This document shows, one piece after another, positions 1 to 11,398 of a stretch of 64,000 bases of DNA. Position 1 is the first letter of the stretch. Each line of letters begins with the position of its first letter. The stretch covers positions 2,224,954-2,288,953 of the forward strand of contig NZ_JAHNZZ010000001.1 in the NCBI RefSeq assembly GCF_019039215.1, in the 5' to 3' direction. The stretch is from Bacillus sp. FJAT-29790 (GTDB lineage: Bacteria > Bacillota > Bacilli > Bacillales > Cytobacillaceae). The notes beneath the pieces are model-generated. The model worked only from the letters and a program-made list of their open reading frames with translations, was not told where the DNA came from and did no database searches. The translations under genes and the position numbers were made by a program.

Positions 1-1460
1 ATCCCTGTCGCCTGGCGTCTTAATGCGTAAGGATCCTGTGAACCGCTTGGAATGATGCCAATGGCGAAACAGGAGGCAATCGTATCCATTTTCTCAGCGA
101 TCGACAGGACTGCTCCAACGTTGCTTCGAGGTGTTTGATCTTCAGCATTCCTTGGCATGTAATGTTCATTAATCGCTTTAGCAACAGCTTCTTTTTCACC
201 CTTCTGCAGAGCGTATTTTTCTCCCATAAAACCTTGCAGTTCTGGGAATTCATAAACCATATTGGATACAAGGTCAAATTTGCAAATTTCAGCTGCTCTG
301 TCGGCAGAAATTTTTTCCTCACTGCCGAATTGCAGTAATTCAGTCATTTCATTTGTCAGCTTGCGTACCCGGCTAACTTTTTCAGCAAGCGTCCCGATTT
401 CTTCATGATAAACAATCGTTTTTAACTTTGCCAATGCCGTTTCTATCGTTGTTTTTTGGTCTTCTTTATAAAAGAAAGCTGCATCCGAAAGCCTTGCTCT
501 TAAAACCTTTTCATTTCCCTTTGCAACTTTTTCAAGATGTTCATGCCCTCCGTTACGAACGGTAACAAAGAATGGGAGAAGCTTTCCGTCACCCGATTTC
601 ACAGGAAAATATCGCTGATGCTCCTTCATCGAAGTAATAAGGACCTCTTCCGGAATTTCAAGAAACTCCTCCTCAAACTGGCCGTAGAGTGCAGTTGGAT
701 ATTCTACAAGATTATTTACTTCCTCTAATAGATCCTCATCAACTGGAATAACCCAGTTATTTTCTTCTTCGATTTTAGTTAATTGGGATCGAATCGCATT
801 CTTTCTTTCCTCTGGATTAGCAATCACATATTGTTCAAGAAGAGCTTTTTCATATTCCTTTGGCTCATTGATCGCAATTTTCCCACCTAGGAAACGATGA
901 CCTAAAGTCCAGTTAGATGCTTCAGCGGTCGTAATTGCGAATGGAATAATCTCTTCGCCAAATAAAGCAACGATCCATTTAATCGGCCTAATAAAGCGAA
1001 GTTCCTTATCTGCCCAGCGCATATTTTTGGGGAATGTCATTGCAGTAATGAGGTGTTGCAATTCTGGTAATAACGCTTTCGTCTCTTGACCTTTAGTGAA
1101 TTTTTTTACATGAACATATTCGACACCATTTAATTCTTTAAAAAAGATGTCCTCGACATTAACCCCTTGTCCGCGGCAGAAGCCGATCGCTGCTTTTGTC
1201 CATCCTCCGTTTTCGTCTAAAGCAATTTTTCTAGCAGGGCCCTTTGCTTCTTCATGGATATCTTCCTGTGCTTCATTTATTCCTTCCACAAGCACCGCTA
1301 AACGGCGTGGAGAAGAGAAAGCTGTTATCTTTTCAAAAGAAATTTTCTTTTCTTGCAGCCATGCTTGTACTTTTTCTGATAGCTGGTTCATTGAATTTGT
1401 TACAAATCTGGCCGGCATTTCCTCCAAGCCAATTTCTAAAAGGAGATCTCTTTTAGCCAT
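1..1460 (-). CDS. glyS: Glycyl-tRNA synthetase beta subunit (partial, C-terminus beyond the window)
   Basis: This is the beta chain of the bacterial alpha2-beta2 glycyl-tRNA synthetase, which charges tRNA-Gly together with GlyQ. The frame reads from an ATG at 1460 (protein begins [20 protein letters not shown], the typical GlyS N-terminus) and stays open to base 1, so about 486 residues of a roughly 690-residue protein are seen and the stop codon is missing. The start lies inside the end of glyQ (8-base overlap), so translation is probably coupled. Expression should follow the glycine T-box upstream of glyQ. Identification rests on the characteristic N-terminus and on the glyQ partner. Confidence 0.95.
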   Translation of the reverse strand, partial: MAKRDLLLEIGLEEMPARFVTNSMNQLSEKVQAWLQEKKISFEKITAFSSPRRLAVLVEGINEAQEDIHEEAKGPARKIALDENGGWTKAAIGFCRGQGVNVEDIFFKELNGVEYVHVKKFTKGQETKALLPELQHLITAMTFPKNMRWADKELRFIRPIKWIVALFGEEIIPFAITTAEASNWTLGHRFLGGKIAINEPKEYEKALLEQYVIANPEERKNAIRSQLTKIEEENNWVIPVDEDLLEEVNNLVEYPTALYGQFEEEFLEIPEEVLITSMKEHQRYFPVKSGDGKLLPFFVTVRNGGHEHLEKVAKGNEKVLRARLSDAAFFYKEDQKTTIETALAKLKTIVYHEEIGTLAEKVSRVRKLTNEMTELLQFGSEEKISADRAAEICKFDLVSNMVYEFPELQGFMGEKYALQKGEKEAVAKAINEHYMPRNAEDQTPRSNVGAVLSIAEKMDTIASCFAIGIIPSGSQDPYALRRQATG

Positions 1461-2343
1461 TGATATCTTCCTCCTTTGCTTGCAATATAGGGAAGCCAAG
1501 CTTCTCACGTTCTTCGTAGAAAGTTTTTGCAATCTTTCTTGCCAAATTTCGGCAGCGCCCGATATATCCTGTTCTTTCCGTAACTGAAATAGCGCCCCTT
1601 GCATCTAAAAGATTAAAAACATGAGAGCATTTCAACACATAATCATAGGCTGGATGTACTAGCCCTTCTTCCATTTGCCGATGAGCTTCCTTTTCATAAA
1701 TCGTAAACAGATTAAAAAGCATGTCAGGATCTGATGTTTCGAATGTGTATTTCGAATGTTCATACTCTGGCTGCATAAAAATATCCCTTACCGTAAAACC
1801 AGTCGTCCATTCAAGATCAAACACATCTTCTTTATCCTGAATGTAAGAAGCAAGCCTTTCAATTCCGTATGTGATTTCAACAGAGACTGGTTTACATTCA
1901 AGACCCCCGACTTGCTGGAAGTAAGTAAATTGTGTAATTTCCATGCCATCCAGCCATACTTCCCAACCGAGCCCTGCACAACCGAGAGAAGGATTTTCCC
2001 AATTGTCTTCAACAAAGCGAATATCATGCTCCAGTGGGTTGATACCTAGGGCTCTGAGGGAGTCTAAATACATTTCTTGAATATTATCAGGTGATGGTTT
2101 CATAATAACCTGGAATTGATGATGCTGGTATAGACGGTTTGGGTTTTCCCCATACCGGCCATCAGCTGGACGACGGGAAGGCTCAACATAAGCCACACTC
2201 CATGGCTCAGGTCCAATTGCCCGCAGAAACGTATAAGGACTCATTGTTCCCGCCCCTTTTTCAACATCATAAGCTTGCATTAAAATGCAGCCATAATCAG
2301 ACCAATGTTTTTGTAAAGTTAATATCATGTTTTGAATATTCAT
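1453..2343 (-). CDS. glyQ: Glycyl-tRNA synthetase alpha subunit
   Basis: GlyQ is the catalytic class II alpha subunit that activates glycine with ATP and, with GlyS, aminoacylates tRNA-Gly. The protein (296 aa, usual length) carries the family-specific stretches [30 protein letters not shown] and [20 protein letters not shown]. An in-frame start six codons further upstream exists, but the ATG at 2343 has AAGGAAGG seven bases ahead and gives [14 protein letters not shown], matching known GlyQ N-termini, so it is preferred. The end overlaps glyS by 8 bases. A T-box leader and a sigma-A promoter lie upstream. Confidence 0.97.
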   Translation of the reverse strand: MNIQNMILTLQKHWSDYGCILMQAYDVEKGAGTMSPYTFLRAIGPEPWSVAYVEPSRRPADGRYGENPNRLYQHHQFQVIMKPSPDNIQEMYLDSLRALGINPLEHDIRFVEDNWENPSLGCAGLGWEVWLDGMEITQFTYFQQVGGLECKPVSVEITYGIERLASYIQDKEDVFDLEWTTGFTVRDIFMQPEYEHSKYTFETSDPDMLFNLFTIYEKEAHRQMEEGLVHPAYDYVLKCSHVFNLLDARGAISVTERTGYIGRCRNLARKIAKTFYEEREKLGFPILQAKEEDING

Positions 2344-2384
2344 AAAACACCCTTCCTTCATTTTCTTTAAAATAAATGAAAAAA

Positions 2385-2608
2385 CAAAAAACTCCCGTCT
2401 CTATGCGTTTAAGCATAGGGACGAGAGTATACCCGCGGTTCCACCCTATTTGCTGTGATTAAAAACACAGCCACTTTATTGTCATTCCTTGACAATGTTG
2501 CTCATGAGTGCCTTCCTTAGCGCTCTATCACCTAGCTCTCACCGTCCTAGGCTCGCTTCTATAGAGTTAGTTAAGTACTTTTCTCTTTCACTGCAACTAT
2601 TTTATTAA
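2385..2608 (-). promoter_or_regulatory. Glycine T-box riboswitch leader of glyQS
   Basis: Read on the minus strand, this leader shows the T-box antiterminator core GGGTGGAACCGCGG (2433-2446), followed by a terminator hairpin (2391-2429, arms ACTCTCGTCCCTATGC / GCATAGAGACGGGAGT) and a T-tract. Upstream is a Stem I with GAGAAAAGTA on its 5' side and a specifier bulge GAAGGCAC on its 3' side; the GGC at 2510-2512 is a glycine codon followed by a purine, as T-box specifiers are. The stem order fits the short glyQS class. Uncharged tRNA-Gly would bind the specifier and the antiterminator bulge and allow glyQS transcription. Confidence 0.95.
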
Positions 2609-2613
2609 TTTGA

Positions 2614-2642
2614 ATCATAGCGAAAACGTGATCAATTGTCAA
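2614..2642 (-). promoter_or_regulatory. Sigma-A promoter of glyQS
   Basis: The -35 TTGACA (2637-2642) and -10 TATGAT (2614-2619) are separated by 17 bases, a near-consensus vegetative promoter. It starts transcription a few bases ahead of the T-box Stem I. Confidence 0.88.
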
Positions 2643-2728
2643 ATAGAAATGCTGAATTCCACTTTAATCAGCGCCAAATTTCGTGATCAAAGCAATCTCA
2701 TAGGGTATACGTCAGTTCGGAAAAAAAA

Positions 2729-3484
2729 TCAGAATAGACCATCGAATTTAGCCATTTGATTAATGAATTTTTTGGTTTTTAAATTCAGCCCAGAATATTC
2801 ATCATAATAAGCGGAGATCACTTTTTTTAGTTCTGCCTTTGTTTCGGGCTTAACAGAAATGTTTCCTAAACGGCCAAGATCAAAAAAGTAAAAAAGCCGC
2901 AAAAGCTTTACGGTTGCTGGCGATATTTTGAAGTGGTATGGATCTTTTCCCAGACAGCGGTGACAGATGAGTCCTCCTTCACGAATTGAAAAAGAAAAAT
3001 GCCCGTCTGCACTTCCACAAACGGAACATTGATTTAAAACCGGATAAAGACCGAGCGAGTTCAACATTTTCATTTCAAAAATATTGCTGATAATCTCAGC
3101 GTCAAACCCTTCATTGACCAGGTTTAATGTTTGATGCACTAATTCGAAAAGAAAAGGATTTGGCTTCCGATCTTCCGTACTTTTATCAGTCAAATCAACA
3201 ATATAACTTGCATAGGCAGTAAGGAAAATATCTTCCCTTATTGCTCGCATGGAAGCAATCATTTCTCCTTGCTGCATCGTGCCTAAACCACTGCCTTTTT
3301 GAACTAAAAAATAACCATATGTAAAAAGCTGGGTGACAGCAGCGAGCCGGCTGTTCGGCTTTTTTGCACCACGCGCCATCACACCAACCTTCCCCCATTC
3401 ACGTGTATATAGAGTGACAATTTTATTCGTTTCACCATAATTTGTTGTTCTAATGACGATGCCCTCACATTTTTCAAGCACCAT
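2729..3484 (-). CDS. recO: DNA repair protein RecO
   Basis: RecO anneals SSB-coated single strands and helps load RecA in the RecF pathway. The protein has the N-terminal OB-fold start ([19 protein letters not shown]), a helical middle and a four-cysteine zinc site, CSVC (about C153/C156) and CHRC (about C174/C177). The length of 251 aa is normal. Start choice: an ATG at 3493 lacks a spaced Shine-Dalgarno, whereas the ATG at 3484 follows AGGGATGGTGA and gives [10 protein letters not shown], close to the usual MLTKCEGIV. It lies downstream of yqzL and era, as in other bacilli. Confidence 0.95.
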   Translation of the reverse strand: MVLEKCEGIVIRTTNYGETNKIVTLYTREWGKVGVMARGAKKPNSRLAAVTQLFTYGYFLVQKGSGLGTMQQGEMIASMRAIREDIFLTAYASYIVDLTDKSTEDRKPNPFLFELVHQTLNLVNEGFDAEIISNIFEMKMLNSLGLYPVLNQCSVCGSADGHFSFSIREGGLICHRCLGKDPYHFKISPATVKLLRLFYFFDLGRLGNISVKPETKAELKKVISAYYDEYSGLNLKTKKFINQMAKFDGLF

Positions 3485-3512
3485 AGTCACCATCCCTGTA
3501 CATTAAACAAAC

Positions 3513-3656
3513 CTATGAGATGGGAAAGTCAACTTCAGCTAATTCTGCGTCTTGATTACTAGGTATTTCTCGAGTTTCCATTTCTAGCTCCTTAAAAAGA
3601 AGATATGTGTCAATATTACCTGTCTGTGAAAAAACCTTCCAGGTAAAATCCATCAT
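3513..3656 (-). CDS. yqzL: YqzL family small protein
   Basis: This is a 47-residue protein beginning MMDFTWKVFSQTGNIDTYLLFK, with an acidic C-terminal half. It matches the small YqzL protein that sits between era and recO in bacilli; its function is not known. The start (ATG ATG at 3656/3653) follows AAAGGTGGGG at good distance. The frame stays open further upstream, but without a usable ribosome binding site. Position and N-terminal sequence carry the identification. Confidence 0.85.
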   Translation of the reverse strand: MMDFTWKVFSQTGNIDTYLLFKELEMETREIPSNQDAELAEVDFPIS

Positions 3657-3841
3657 CGAAAACCCCACCTTTCCGTTAGTCAACGCAATTTCTTTATCCC
3701 AAATCCTTACCATTATCATAGCCTGTCAATGCAATTTCATAAGAGAAAAATATTGTAAATCAAAAACATACATATTCTTTAACATTTAGTAATAGCTTAG
3801 ATAGGGCTGATAAATTTTCATTGTCTAGCCTCGTGCTATTC

Positions 3842-5204
<1,363 letters not shown>

Positions 5205-5390
5205 TTACATTAAATACATCTATTGTTGCAAAAATGTAATGTAAAAATTTGAACTTTCTAAAAATTAATTCATGATATTTCTTGGTGCTCTGTCATTTTA
5301 TCGAATTTAGGAACTGTTATCAAATGGTCGAAGGATAATTTTGCTCCACTTGTTAAAATTGTTTTGATCTATAGTGATTATAAACAGAAA

Positions 5391-5410
5391 AACTGCCCCA
5401 AAGGACAGTT
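5391..5410 (-). terminator. Intrinsic terminator after dgkA
   Basis: On the minus strand AACTGTCC-TTTG-GGGCAGTT forms an 8-bp hairpin followed by TTTTTCTG. It ends the pgpH-ybeY-dgkA unit just behind the dgkA stop codon. Confidence 0.8.
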
Positions 5411-5415
5411 CTCAT

Positions 5416-5799
5416 TTAATGAAAGTGCAAAATAATTTTTGGGAGAAAAATGATCAACCCAGTAATGACCGACAATAAAGCGTAAATGAGTACAGACCCT
5501 GCCGCAATATCCTTTGCTTCCTTTGCCAGAGGGTGGTATTTCGCTGTTACAAGGTCAACTGCTCGTTCGATCGCTGTATTCAGCAGCTCTAGTGATAGCA
5601 TTCCTCCGATAGCAAACAGAACAAATAGCCACTCAACTGTGGACAACGATAACCATATCCCCAAACCAATGACTGCGATCGAAATCAATAGATGGATCTT
5701 CATATTTCTTTCTTTTAACACGGCTGATTTGATCCCAGAAATCGCAAAGCCGAACGACCTGATTAACTGATGCTTCTTAACGCCGGAGCCCGAATTCAT
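5416..5799 (-). CDS. dgkA: Undecaprenol/diacylglycerol kinase, DgkA family
   Basis: This is a small integral membrane kinase that phosphorylates lipid alcohols; in Gram-positive bacteria the physiological substrate is mainly undecaprenol. The 127-aa protein has three predicted membrane segments and the family signature ELLNTAIERAVDL, with SAVLKERNMKIH near the N-terminus. The start at 5799 (AGAAGGA eight bases ahead) lies within the end of ybeY (23-base overlap); the open frame further upstream is only the shadow of ybeY. Catalytic residues of the family are preserved. The gene is last in its operon. Confidence 0.92.
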   Translation of the reverse strand: MNSGSGVKKHQLIRSFGFAISGIKSAVLKERNMKIHLLISIAVIGLGIWLSLSTVEWLFVLFAIGGMLSLELLNTAIERAVDLVTAKYHPLAKEAKDIAAGSVLIYALLSVITGLIIFLPKIILHFH

Positions 5800-6247
5800 C
5801 CAATATATCCTTCTGACGGGAGAACATTTCTTTTTCCTCTTCTGTTGTTTCATGATCATAACCAAGAAGATGGAGAAAGCCATGCACAGCCAGGAACCCT
5901 AATTCACGCATAAAGGAATGGCCGTATTCTTCAGCCTGTTCTTTTGCTTTTGCAACCGAGATAATAATATCTCCTAATATTCGGGGCATATCAAGACCAT
6001 GAAGTTCTATTTCTCCTTCTCCCATCTCTTCCATCGCAAAAGAAATGACGTCTGTGACACTGTCTTTATTTCGATACTCTTTATTAATCTCGGTGATTTT
6101 TTCATCGCTCACAAAAGTAATCGAAACTTCACTTTCCGGCTCTACCTTTTCCATTTTAGCTGCCAAGTTAAGAAGCTCGACAATATGTGTTGTTTCCTTC
6201 TCTGTCAGCTCATTCGTTTCATCTAAAAAATCAATACTTAAACTCAT
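5777..6247 (-). CDS. ybeY: Endoribonuclease YbeY, rRNA maturation
   Basis: YbeY is a zinc-dependent single-strand RNase involved in 16S rRNA 3' maturation and ribosome quality control. The 156-aa protein ends with the metal-binding motif HGFLHLLGYDHE (H-x3-H-x5-H). The start overlaps the pgpH stop as ATGA (6244-6247), and dgkA begins within the last codons, giving a tightly coupled three-gene unit. Confidence 0.96.
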   Translation of the reverse strand: MSLSIDFLDETNELTEKETTHIVELLNLAAKMEKVEPESEVSITFVSDEKITEINKEYRNKDSVTDVISFAMEEMGEGEIELHGLDMPRILGDIIISVAKAKEQAEEYGHSFMRELGFLAVHGFLHLLGYDHETTEEEKEMFSRQKDILDEFGLRR

Positions 6248-8436
6248 GCCTGCTTCACCTTCTGTTTAGTCATTTCTGGATACTCGATTCGAGAATGGAA
6301 AATTCCGTTTAACGTTTCGCAAAAAGAGTGTGCAACCGTTTCAAGTTCTTTCAAGGTTAAATCACATTCATTAAGCTGGCCGTCATTGAGGCGATCAGCA
6401 ATAATATTTCTAACTAAGCCTTCAATCTGTTCAGGTGTCGGGTGGGACATCGAACGAACTGCAGCCTCAACACTATCAGCAATCCCAATAACTGCCGCTT
6501 CTTTTGTTTGAGCTTTCGGACCAGGATAGCGATAATCTTCTTCTCTCACTTCGAGGCCATCTTGATTTGCTTTATGATAAAAATATTTTAACAAAGTAGT
6601 TCCGTGGTGCTGCTCAGCAATATCGACAATTTCCTTTGGCATCTTATGTTTTCTTAGCAATTCTGCTCCATCTGTTGCATGAGCGATAATAATATTTTTG
6701 CTCGTTTGCGGTGGAAGCCGGTCATGCGGATTTTCAATATTTATTTGATTTTCAATAAAAAACTGGGGCCGCTTCGTTTTTCCAATATCATGATAATAAC
6801 AGCCAACTCTTGCTAGCAATCCGTTCCCGCCGATCGCTTCACATGCTGATTCTGACAAATTGGCAACCATAACACTGTGATGATAGGTACCCGGAGCTTC
6901 AGTCAGGATTTTACGAAGCAACGGATGATTAGGATTTGAAAGCTCAATTAATTTCATCGTCGAAAGAATACCAAATCCCGCTTCAAAAAACGGAAGCAGC
7001 CCAATCGCTAGAACAGCTGAAGTAATACCGGAAATCAAAGCAATGACAAAGTAAAAACCATACTCAATCGCATCAAATTGGCTGTTCCTCAATAACATAA
7101 GCGAAAAGATGACGATGATGTTTACAGCTGCTACAAACATCCCTGCCTGCAATATCTTTGAACGGTGATTTTGATTGCTTAAAAACATAATCCCAGCATA
7201 TCCACTGCAAATGATATAAATGCCTGCCGAAACATGAAGCGATCCAGTAATCCCTTCATTAAAAATAATACTTCCGCAAATAGCCATAATAATCGTAAAC
7301 AATCCAGCCATTCGTTCATCAATTAATATTTTTATTAACATCGCACCCATTGCTGCTGGAAAAATATAGCTGATCTCTGAATATTTTATTTCATGGAAGA
7401 AACTTATGCTCTTCATTATTAATAATGATAAAGCAAAAATAATGCTAAACAATAATAAAAAGTTTTGTTTCACCTCAGAATGAAACTTCATTTCATAAAA
7501 ATAATAATAGAGTGCAGCTAGTATAATAATAATGATTAAAAATAGTCCGATAAAGGGCTGAATGGAATTGACGCTATCCAGCATACCGATTAGCTCTAAC
7601 TGCCGATAAACATCCCTGCTGATCAATTGTTGTTGTTCGACAATGATCTGTCCTTGAAGGATTTTTACCGGTTCTATACTCTCAATCGCCTGCTGCCGAA
7701 GCTCTTCAGTTGCTACTGGATCATAAAATTCATTTTGGGTGATAGCGTATCTTCCAAGCTCAATAGCTGCAGCTTTTAACCCCATATTCAAACTAGTGAA
7801 CTTAAGCTCTTCCTCTAAACGCTTTTTCCCATTTTCAACCTCATCAGCAGGTATCCGCTTACTCATGACATTATTTATAGCCGTCACGGTCAAGTCTTTT
7901 GCGACTTCCAGTTCATCTCTTGAGGCCTGAACAAAAGCTAGTAATGCTTGGTCTGATATTTCTCTAGTTACATCCTCAGTGAGTTTTTCTTTCATACGTG
8001 ATAACTTATCAGCGGGGGTGGGCTCTGCCGAAATAATGTTTTCATTCTCTCCATCTTCCGCTTGCGATGTAGCTTTCTGCTTTGCTTCCAAATCGTCTCT
8101 AATCTCATCATTGACTTCTGTCGCAGATCCGAAAATAGAGGTGATAAGATCGACACGGTTTTGAGTGATTTCCTTTTTGATTACATAAACATCCTGAACA
8201 TGGTCTGCGGCTTCTTTTTTTCTCTTTTCCGTGTTAGCCTTATCTTCGACAGTGATTGGCGATCTAATTGTTTGTTCAGCAACAGAAAACAAACTTAAAT
8301 CCAATTTTTCCGGTTTGACATTGCTAAACATCGCAAGAAACATAATGATTCCAAGAAAAATAAATAAAAGGACTCTAAAAAAAGTCACATCTAATAAATT
8401 TCTGATCTTTGCCATATATAGCTGAAGTTGCCCCAA
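6244..8436 (-). CDS. pgpH: Cyclic-di-AMP phosphodiesterase PgpH (7TM-HD)
   Basis: PgpH degrades c-di-AMP to pApA and so adjusts potassium and osmotic balance. The 730-aa protein has an N-terminal membrane helix (about 16-36), an extracytoplasmic 7TMR-HDED domain (about 45-295), seven membrane segments (about 300-475) and a cytoplasmic HD domain with HHSVMVANLSESACEAIG and YYHDIGK near residue 545, followed by EQHHGT. Translation appears to start at TTG (8436), four to five bases after AGGAGGAG; an ATG seven codons later is possible. ybeY overlaps the stop codon. Confidence 0.95.
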   Translation of the reverse strand: MGQLQLYMAKIRNLLDVTFFRVLLFIFLGIIMFLAMFSNVKPEKLDLSLFSVAEQTIRSPITVEDKANTEKRKKEAADHVQDVYVIKKEITQNRVDLITSIFGSATEVNDEIRDDLEAKQKATSQAEDGENENIISAEPTPADKLSRMKEKLTEDVTREISDQALLAFVQASRDELEVAKDLTVTAINNVMSKRIPADEVENGKKRLEEELKFTSLNMGLKAAAIELGRYAITQNEFYDPVATEELRQQAIESIEPVKILQGQIIVEQQQLISRDVYRQLELIGMLDSVNSIQPFIGLFLIIIIILAALYYYFYEMKFHSEVKQNFLLLFSIIFALSLLIMKSISFFHEIKYSEISYIFPAAMGAMLIKILIDERMAGLFTIIMAICGSIIFNEGITGSLHVSAGIYIICSGYAGIMFLSNQNHRSKILQAGMFVAAVNIIVIFSLMLLRNSQFDAIEYGFYFVIALISGITSAVLAIGLLPFFEAGFGILSTMKLIELSNPNHPLLRKILTEAPGTYHHSVMVANLSESACEAIGGNGLLARVGCYYHDIGKTKRPQFFIENQINIENPHDRLPPQTSKNIIIAHATDGAELLRKHKMPKEIVDIAEQHHGTTLLKYFYHKANQDGLEVREEDYRYPGPKAQTKEAAVIGIADSVEAAVRSMSHPTPEQIEGLVRNIIADRLNDGQLNECDLTLKELETVAHSFCETLNGIFHSRIEYPEMTKQKVKQA

Positions 8437-8760
8437 CTAAACTCCTCCTATCTTGGCTAATTAATTGTTAACCAGATAAGCTTAATAAAAAATTATAATC
8501 GTGTTAGCGCCACCAATTACGATTAATCACTCAGTGTATTTTATATAGCTATTTAGTTTTACCATATTTCCTTAAAATATTAATCCTTAATTATGTAAAA
8601 TGATATCAGTTTTTCCGTTAAAGTGCATCCTCAAAAAACTAACGATTTAAAACTAAGTTTTTATTAGGTTACCCTTGTTTCCTCTTTTTGGCATCCCCAT
8701 TTATTTTTACTTAAGAGGAATCGAGCGTTAAAATGTCCGTCACAAGAAGATCCACAAAGA
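8437..8760. other. Intergenic region upstream of pgpH
   Basis: This is an AT-rich gap of about 320 bases between pgpH and the phoH terminator. It holds the strong pgpH ribosome binding site (AGGAGGAG at its left end). I see no coding frame with a ribosome binding site. The pgpH promoter should be here, but no -35/-10 pair with good spacing stood out. Confidence 0.6.
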
Positions 8761-8786
8761 AAACCGTACGGTAATACCGACGGTTT
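8761..8786 (-). terminator. Terminator of the yqfC-yqfD-phoH unit
   Basis: The phoH stop codon runs into AAACCGT...ACGGTTT arms enclosing an inner GGTATTACC; the hairpin begins within the TAA. The downstream T-tract is weak, so efficiency is uncertain. Confidence 0.65.
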
Positions 8787-9748
8787 TAGCTTTCACTTTG
8801 TCCATATGCCCGAATGATTTTTGCAACAAGAGGGTGGCGGACAACATCACTTTCTTCTAGATGTACAAAAGAGATCCCCTTTACCCCCATTAAGATCTCC
8901 TCACCGGCAATTAATCCTGATTTCGCTCCTTTAGGAAGGTCCACTTGGGTTTTGTCACCGGTAATGACCATTTTAGAACCAAACCCAAGCCTGGTTAGGA
9001 ACATTTTCATTTGCGCATGAGTGGTATTTTGAGCCTCATCCAAAATGACGAAAGCATCATCAAGCGTTCTTCCCCTCATATAAGCTAAAGGAGCAATTTC
9101 AATTGTGCCTCTTTCAATTAACCTTTGTGTATGTTCTGCACCAAAGATATCATGCAGTGCGTCATATAACGGCCTTAAGTAAGGATCTACTTTTTCCTTT
9201 AAGTCTCCTGGTAAAAAACCGAGGCTTTCTCCAGCTTCTACAGCAGGCCGTGTAAGAATGATTCGTTTTACTTGACCGTTTTTTAAAGCATTCACAGCCA
9301 TGACGACAGCTAGATAGGTTTTTCCTGTTCCGGCTGGACCGATACCAAATACAAGGTCATTCTTTTTCATCGCCCGAATATATTGGCTTTGGCCGATCGT
9401 TTTGACCCTGATTGATTTTCCTTTTGCATTTTTAATGATTTCTTCATCAAATAAATCACTAAAATATTCTAAGGTTCCCTTTTTTGCCAACTGCAGAGCA
9501 TACAAAACATCTCTTTGGCTAATAGTGATTCCTTTTCTAATTACTTTTAATAATTCGGCCAATATGTTGCCAACAATTTCGACCTTTTCCATTTTTCCGG
9601 AAACAAAGACAGATTCGCCTCTCGTTATAATGGATACATTCAATTCTTGTTCGATCATTTTTAAGTGGGCATCTGCATTTCCGAATAGCGCAATCGCTTC
9701 ATTTGGGTTTTCCAGTTGTACATTCATTGTCTTCAGCTCTTCTGTCAT
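8786..9748 (-). CDS. phoH: PhoH family ATPase
   Basis: This PhoH-like P-loop ATPase (320 aa) is associated with RNA metabolism; its exact role in bacilli is unsettled. An N-terminal KH-like region (about 20-80) precedes the ATPase with Walker A GPAGTGKTYLA and Walker B AFVILDEAQN. It begins inside the yqfD stop codon (ATGA, 9745-9748), so it is co-translated with that sporulation gene, as in other bacilli. Confidence 0.95.
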   Translation of the reverse strand: MTEELKTMNVQLENPNEAIALFGNADAHLKMIEQELNVSIITRGESVFVSGKMEKVEIVGNILAELLKVIRKGITISQRDVLYALQLAKKGTLEYFSDLFDEEIIKNAKGKSIRVKTIGQSQYIRAMKKNDLVFGIGPAGTGKTYLAVVMAVNALKNGQVKRIILTRPAVEAGESLGFLPGDLKEKVDPYLRPLYDALHDIFGAEHTQRLIERGTIEIAPLAYMRGRTLDDAFVILDEAQNTTHAQMKMFLTRLGFGSKMVITGDKTQVDLPKGAKSGLIAGEEILMGVKGISFVHLEESDVVRHPLVAKIIRAYGQSES

Positions 9749-10938
9749 TCTGTTTCTCCTTGAACAATAGGTTGTCCTTCTGCAATATTCTCAATAATTT
9801 GGAAATGTATTGATAAGATTACTTTACCATTCTCTACAGACTTGTGTAAAACTTTTTCACCTTTAATTTTAGCATCTTCATTTAACCTGCTTTTTATATC
9901 ATTTCGCGCCATTTCTTTTGCCACATCAAAGGCTTCTTCGTTTGAGTAGATTCTAGTTACCTGCTCTCTCTCTCTAATCGTTTTATTTGAGTAGGAAATA
10001 GGAAGCTTCCATTTGATAAAATGAATATTCTTTTCATTTGTTTCTGTTTCAAACTCTTTATATTCCACCTTGCCAAATCCCCAAACGGGTATTCGCAAAG
10101 GACCAATCCCAATATAATGTTTCCGCTTTTCATTGCCATTGAATACTTGAAAGATACTTTTAAGAGGAAGTTCGACTTGTGACATATACCATGTTTCTCC
10201 AAATATTTCTCCTTTTGCAGAAACGATTTCTGTTTGACCCTCTTTTCCGATAATTCCGGAAACAAGGAGCTGTCCTGGCTGCACATGCTCATTAACACTG
10301 ACTAAAGGCTGTCCTTCTTCAACAAACATGTCCACAATCACAGCCTTCTTTTTCGCCACCAAATGTCGAGGGCTAAAATATTCGGGTTTCTGCGGCTCAT
10401 TTTTTTCCACGACTTGAAGATGGTAGGTTGTCCCTTTTAATTCCACACCTACCCATGTAATTTCCTGGATATTATTAGATAATTTCCGTTGGATGGATTC
10501 AACATTATCAATAAAAAATTGCAATTTCCCCCTTTGAACGCCGAATCTATCAAGTTCTTTACGAATTTTATACTCTGTTGCAGGATCTGCTCCCTTGATT
10601 TCTATACCCCAAACCATATTGGACAGAAGCATGATCACAATAAAAAAAACGGTAGCACCCACGGCCAACCCACTATTTTTAAGTAGTTTTTTTAATTGAA
10701 ATGGCATGCCTGTCCGATGCAGGAACTCGACTTTACAATCGCTGTTCCTGACAACTTGTCTAATTTTTTTCACATCAATAAGTTTCATTTTAAAAGTTAC
10801 GGCTTGGTTCCCATGTCTTTTCACATTCCAAATATGGATCCCACTTCTTGTCAGTGAATTGATAAAACGCTCAATTCCTGTACCGCTTGTTCTTACAGTC
10901 ACGATACCTCCAAAATATTCAACCCACAGATTCTTCAT
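9745..10938 (-). CDS. yqfD: Sporulation protein YqfD
   Basis: YqfD is a membrane protein of the sigma-E regulon of the mother cell, required for efficient sporulation in B. subtilis. The 397-aa protein has a cytoplasmic N-terminus (MKNLWVEYFGGIVTVRTSG), one membrane segment (about 86-108) and a long external domain. It follows yqfC after a gap of about 160 bases in which I see no further gene, and it overlaps phoH by 4 bases. Identification is from the N-terminus and the gene order yqfC-yqfD-phoH. Confidence 0.93.
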   Translation of the reverse strand: MKNLWVEYFGGIVTVRTSGTGIERFINSLTRSGIHIWNVKRHGNQAVTFKMKLIDVKKIRQVVRNSDCKVEFLHRTGMPFQLKKLLKNSGLAVGATVFFIVIMLLSNMVWGIEIKGADPATEYKIRKELDRFGVQRGKLQFFIDNVESIQRKLSNNIQEITWVGVELKGTTYHLQVVEKNEPQKPEYFSPRHLVAKKKAVIVDMFVEEGQPLVSVNEHVQPGQLLVSGIIGKEGQTEIVSAKGEIFGETWYMSQVELPLKSIFQVFNGNEKRKHYIGIGPLRIPVWGFGKVEYKEFETETNEKNIHFIKWKLPISYSNKTIREREQVTRIYSNEEAFDVAKEMARNDIKSRLNEDAKIKGEKVLHKSVENGKVILSIHFQIIENIAEGQPIVQGETE

Positions 10939-11102
10939 ATCCTTCCCCCTGATTATCTTTGTTTCAACCGTATATAAAGACGCTTGCCTAAATGTTCAAT
11001 TGCAGACTTATTTTATTAATTTGGTGAATCATCGATTGCTTCTAGTCGAACCTCTGACCTCAAACAGTGCATAGATTCTATGAGTACACTAAAAAAACAA
11101 AA

Positions 11103-11393
11103 TTATACCTTTTCATTAATATATGTGACTTGATCAATTGTTCCTTCGAGTAATATTTCCTCAGGTAAGATCGTTTTTATAACAAATGATTTTCCTTTTA
11201 TCAGCAGCTGCCCCTGCTTAAGCAGCAGTCTTAGCTCTTTATCTGAGAAGGCTAGTAATCCCCGGTGGTTCTCGATATAAATATGGATTTGTCCGATCAT
11301 CGTAACGCGGGGTAAATCCATCATGACATCTTGAGGAAGCTCCATGTTATTAGTCATCCATTTCCGGACGAATTGTCCCCACTTTTTTGCCAT
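11103..11393 (-). CDS. yqfC: Sporulation protein YqfC
   Basis: This 96-aa protein (MAKKWGQFVRKWM...) belongs to the YqfC/YabP-like family of small sporulation proteins, whose structure genes are transcribed in the mother cell. Its start at 11393 is unusual: the only Shine-Dalgarno (AAGGGGGG) is inside the 3' arm of a 20-bp hairpin whose T-tract runs directly into the ATG (11399-11442). Expression may therefore depend on a transcript or conformation that leaves the hairpin open. yqfD lies downstream. Confidence 0.92.
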   Translation of the reverse strand: MAKKWGQFVRKWMTNNMELPQDVMMDLPRVTMIGQIHIYIENHRGLLAFSDKELRLLLKQGQLLIKGKSFVIKTILPEEILLEGTIDQVTYINEKV

Positions 11394-11398
11394 AAAAA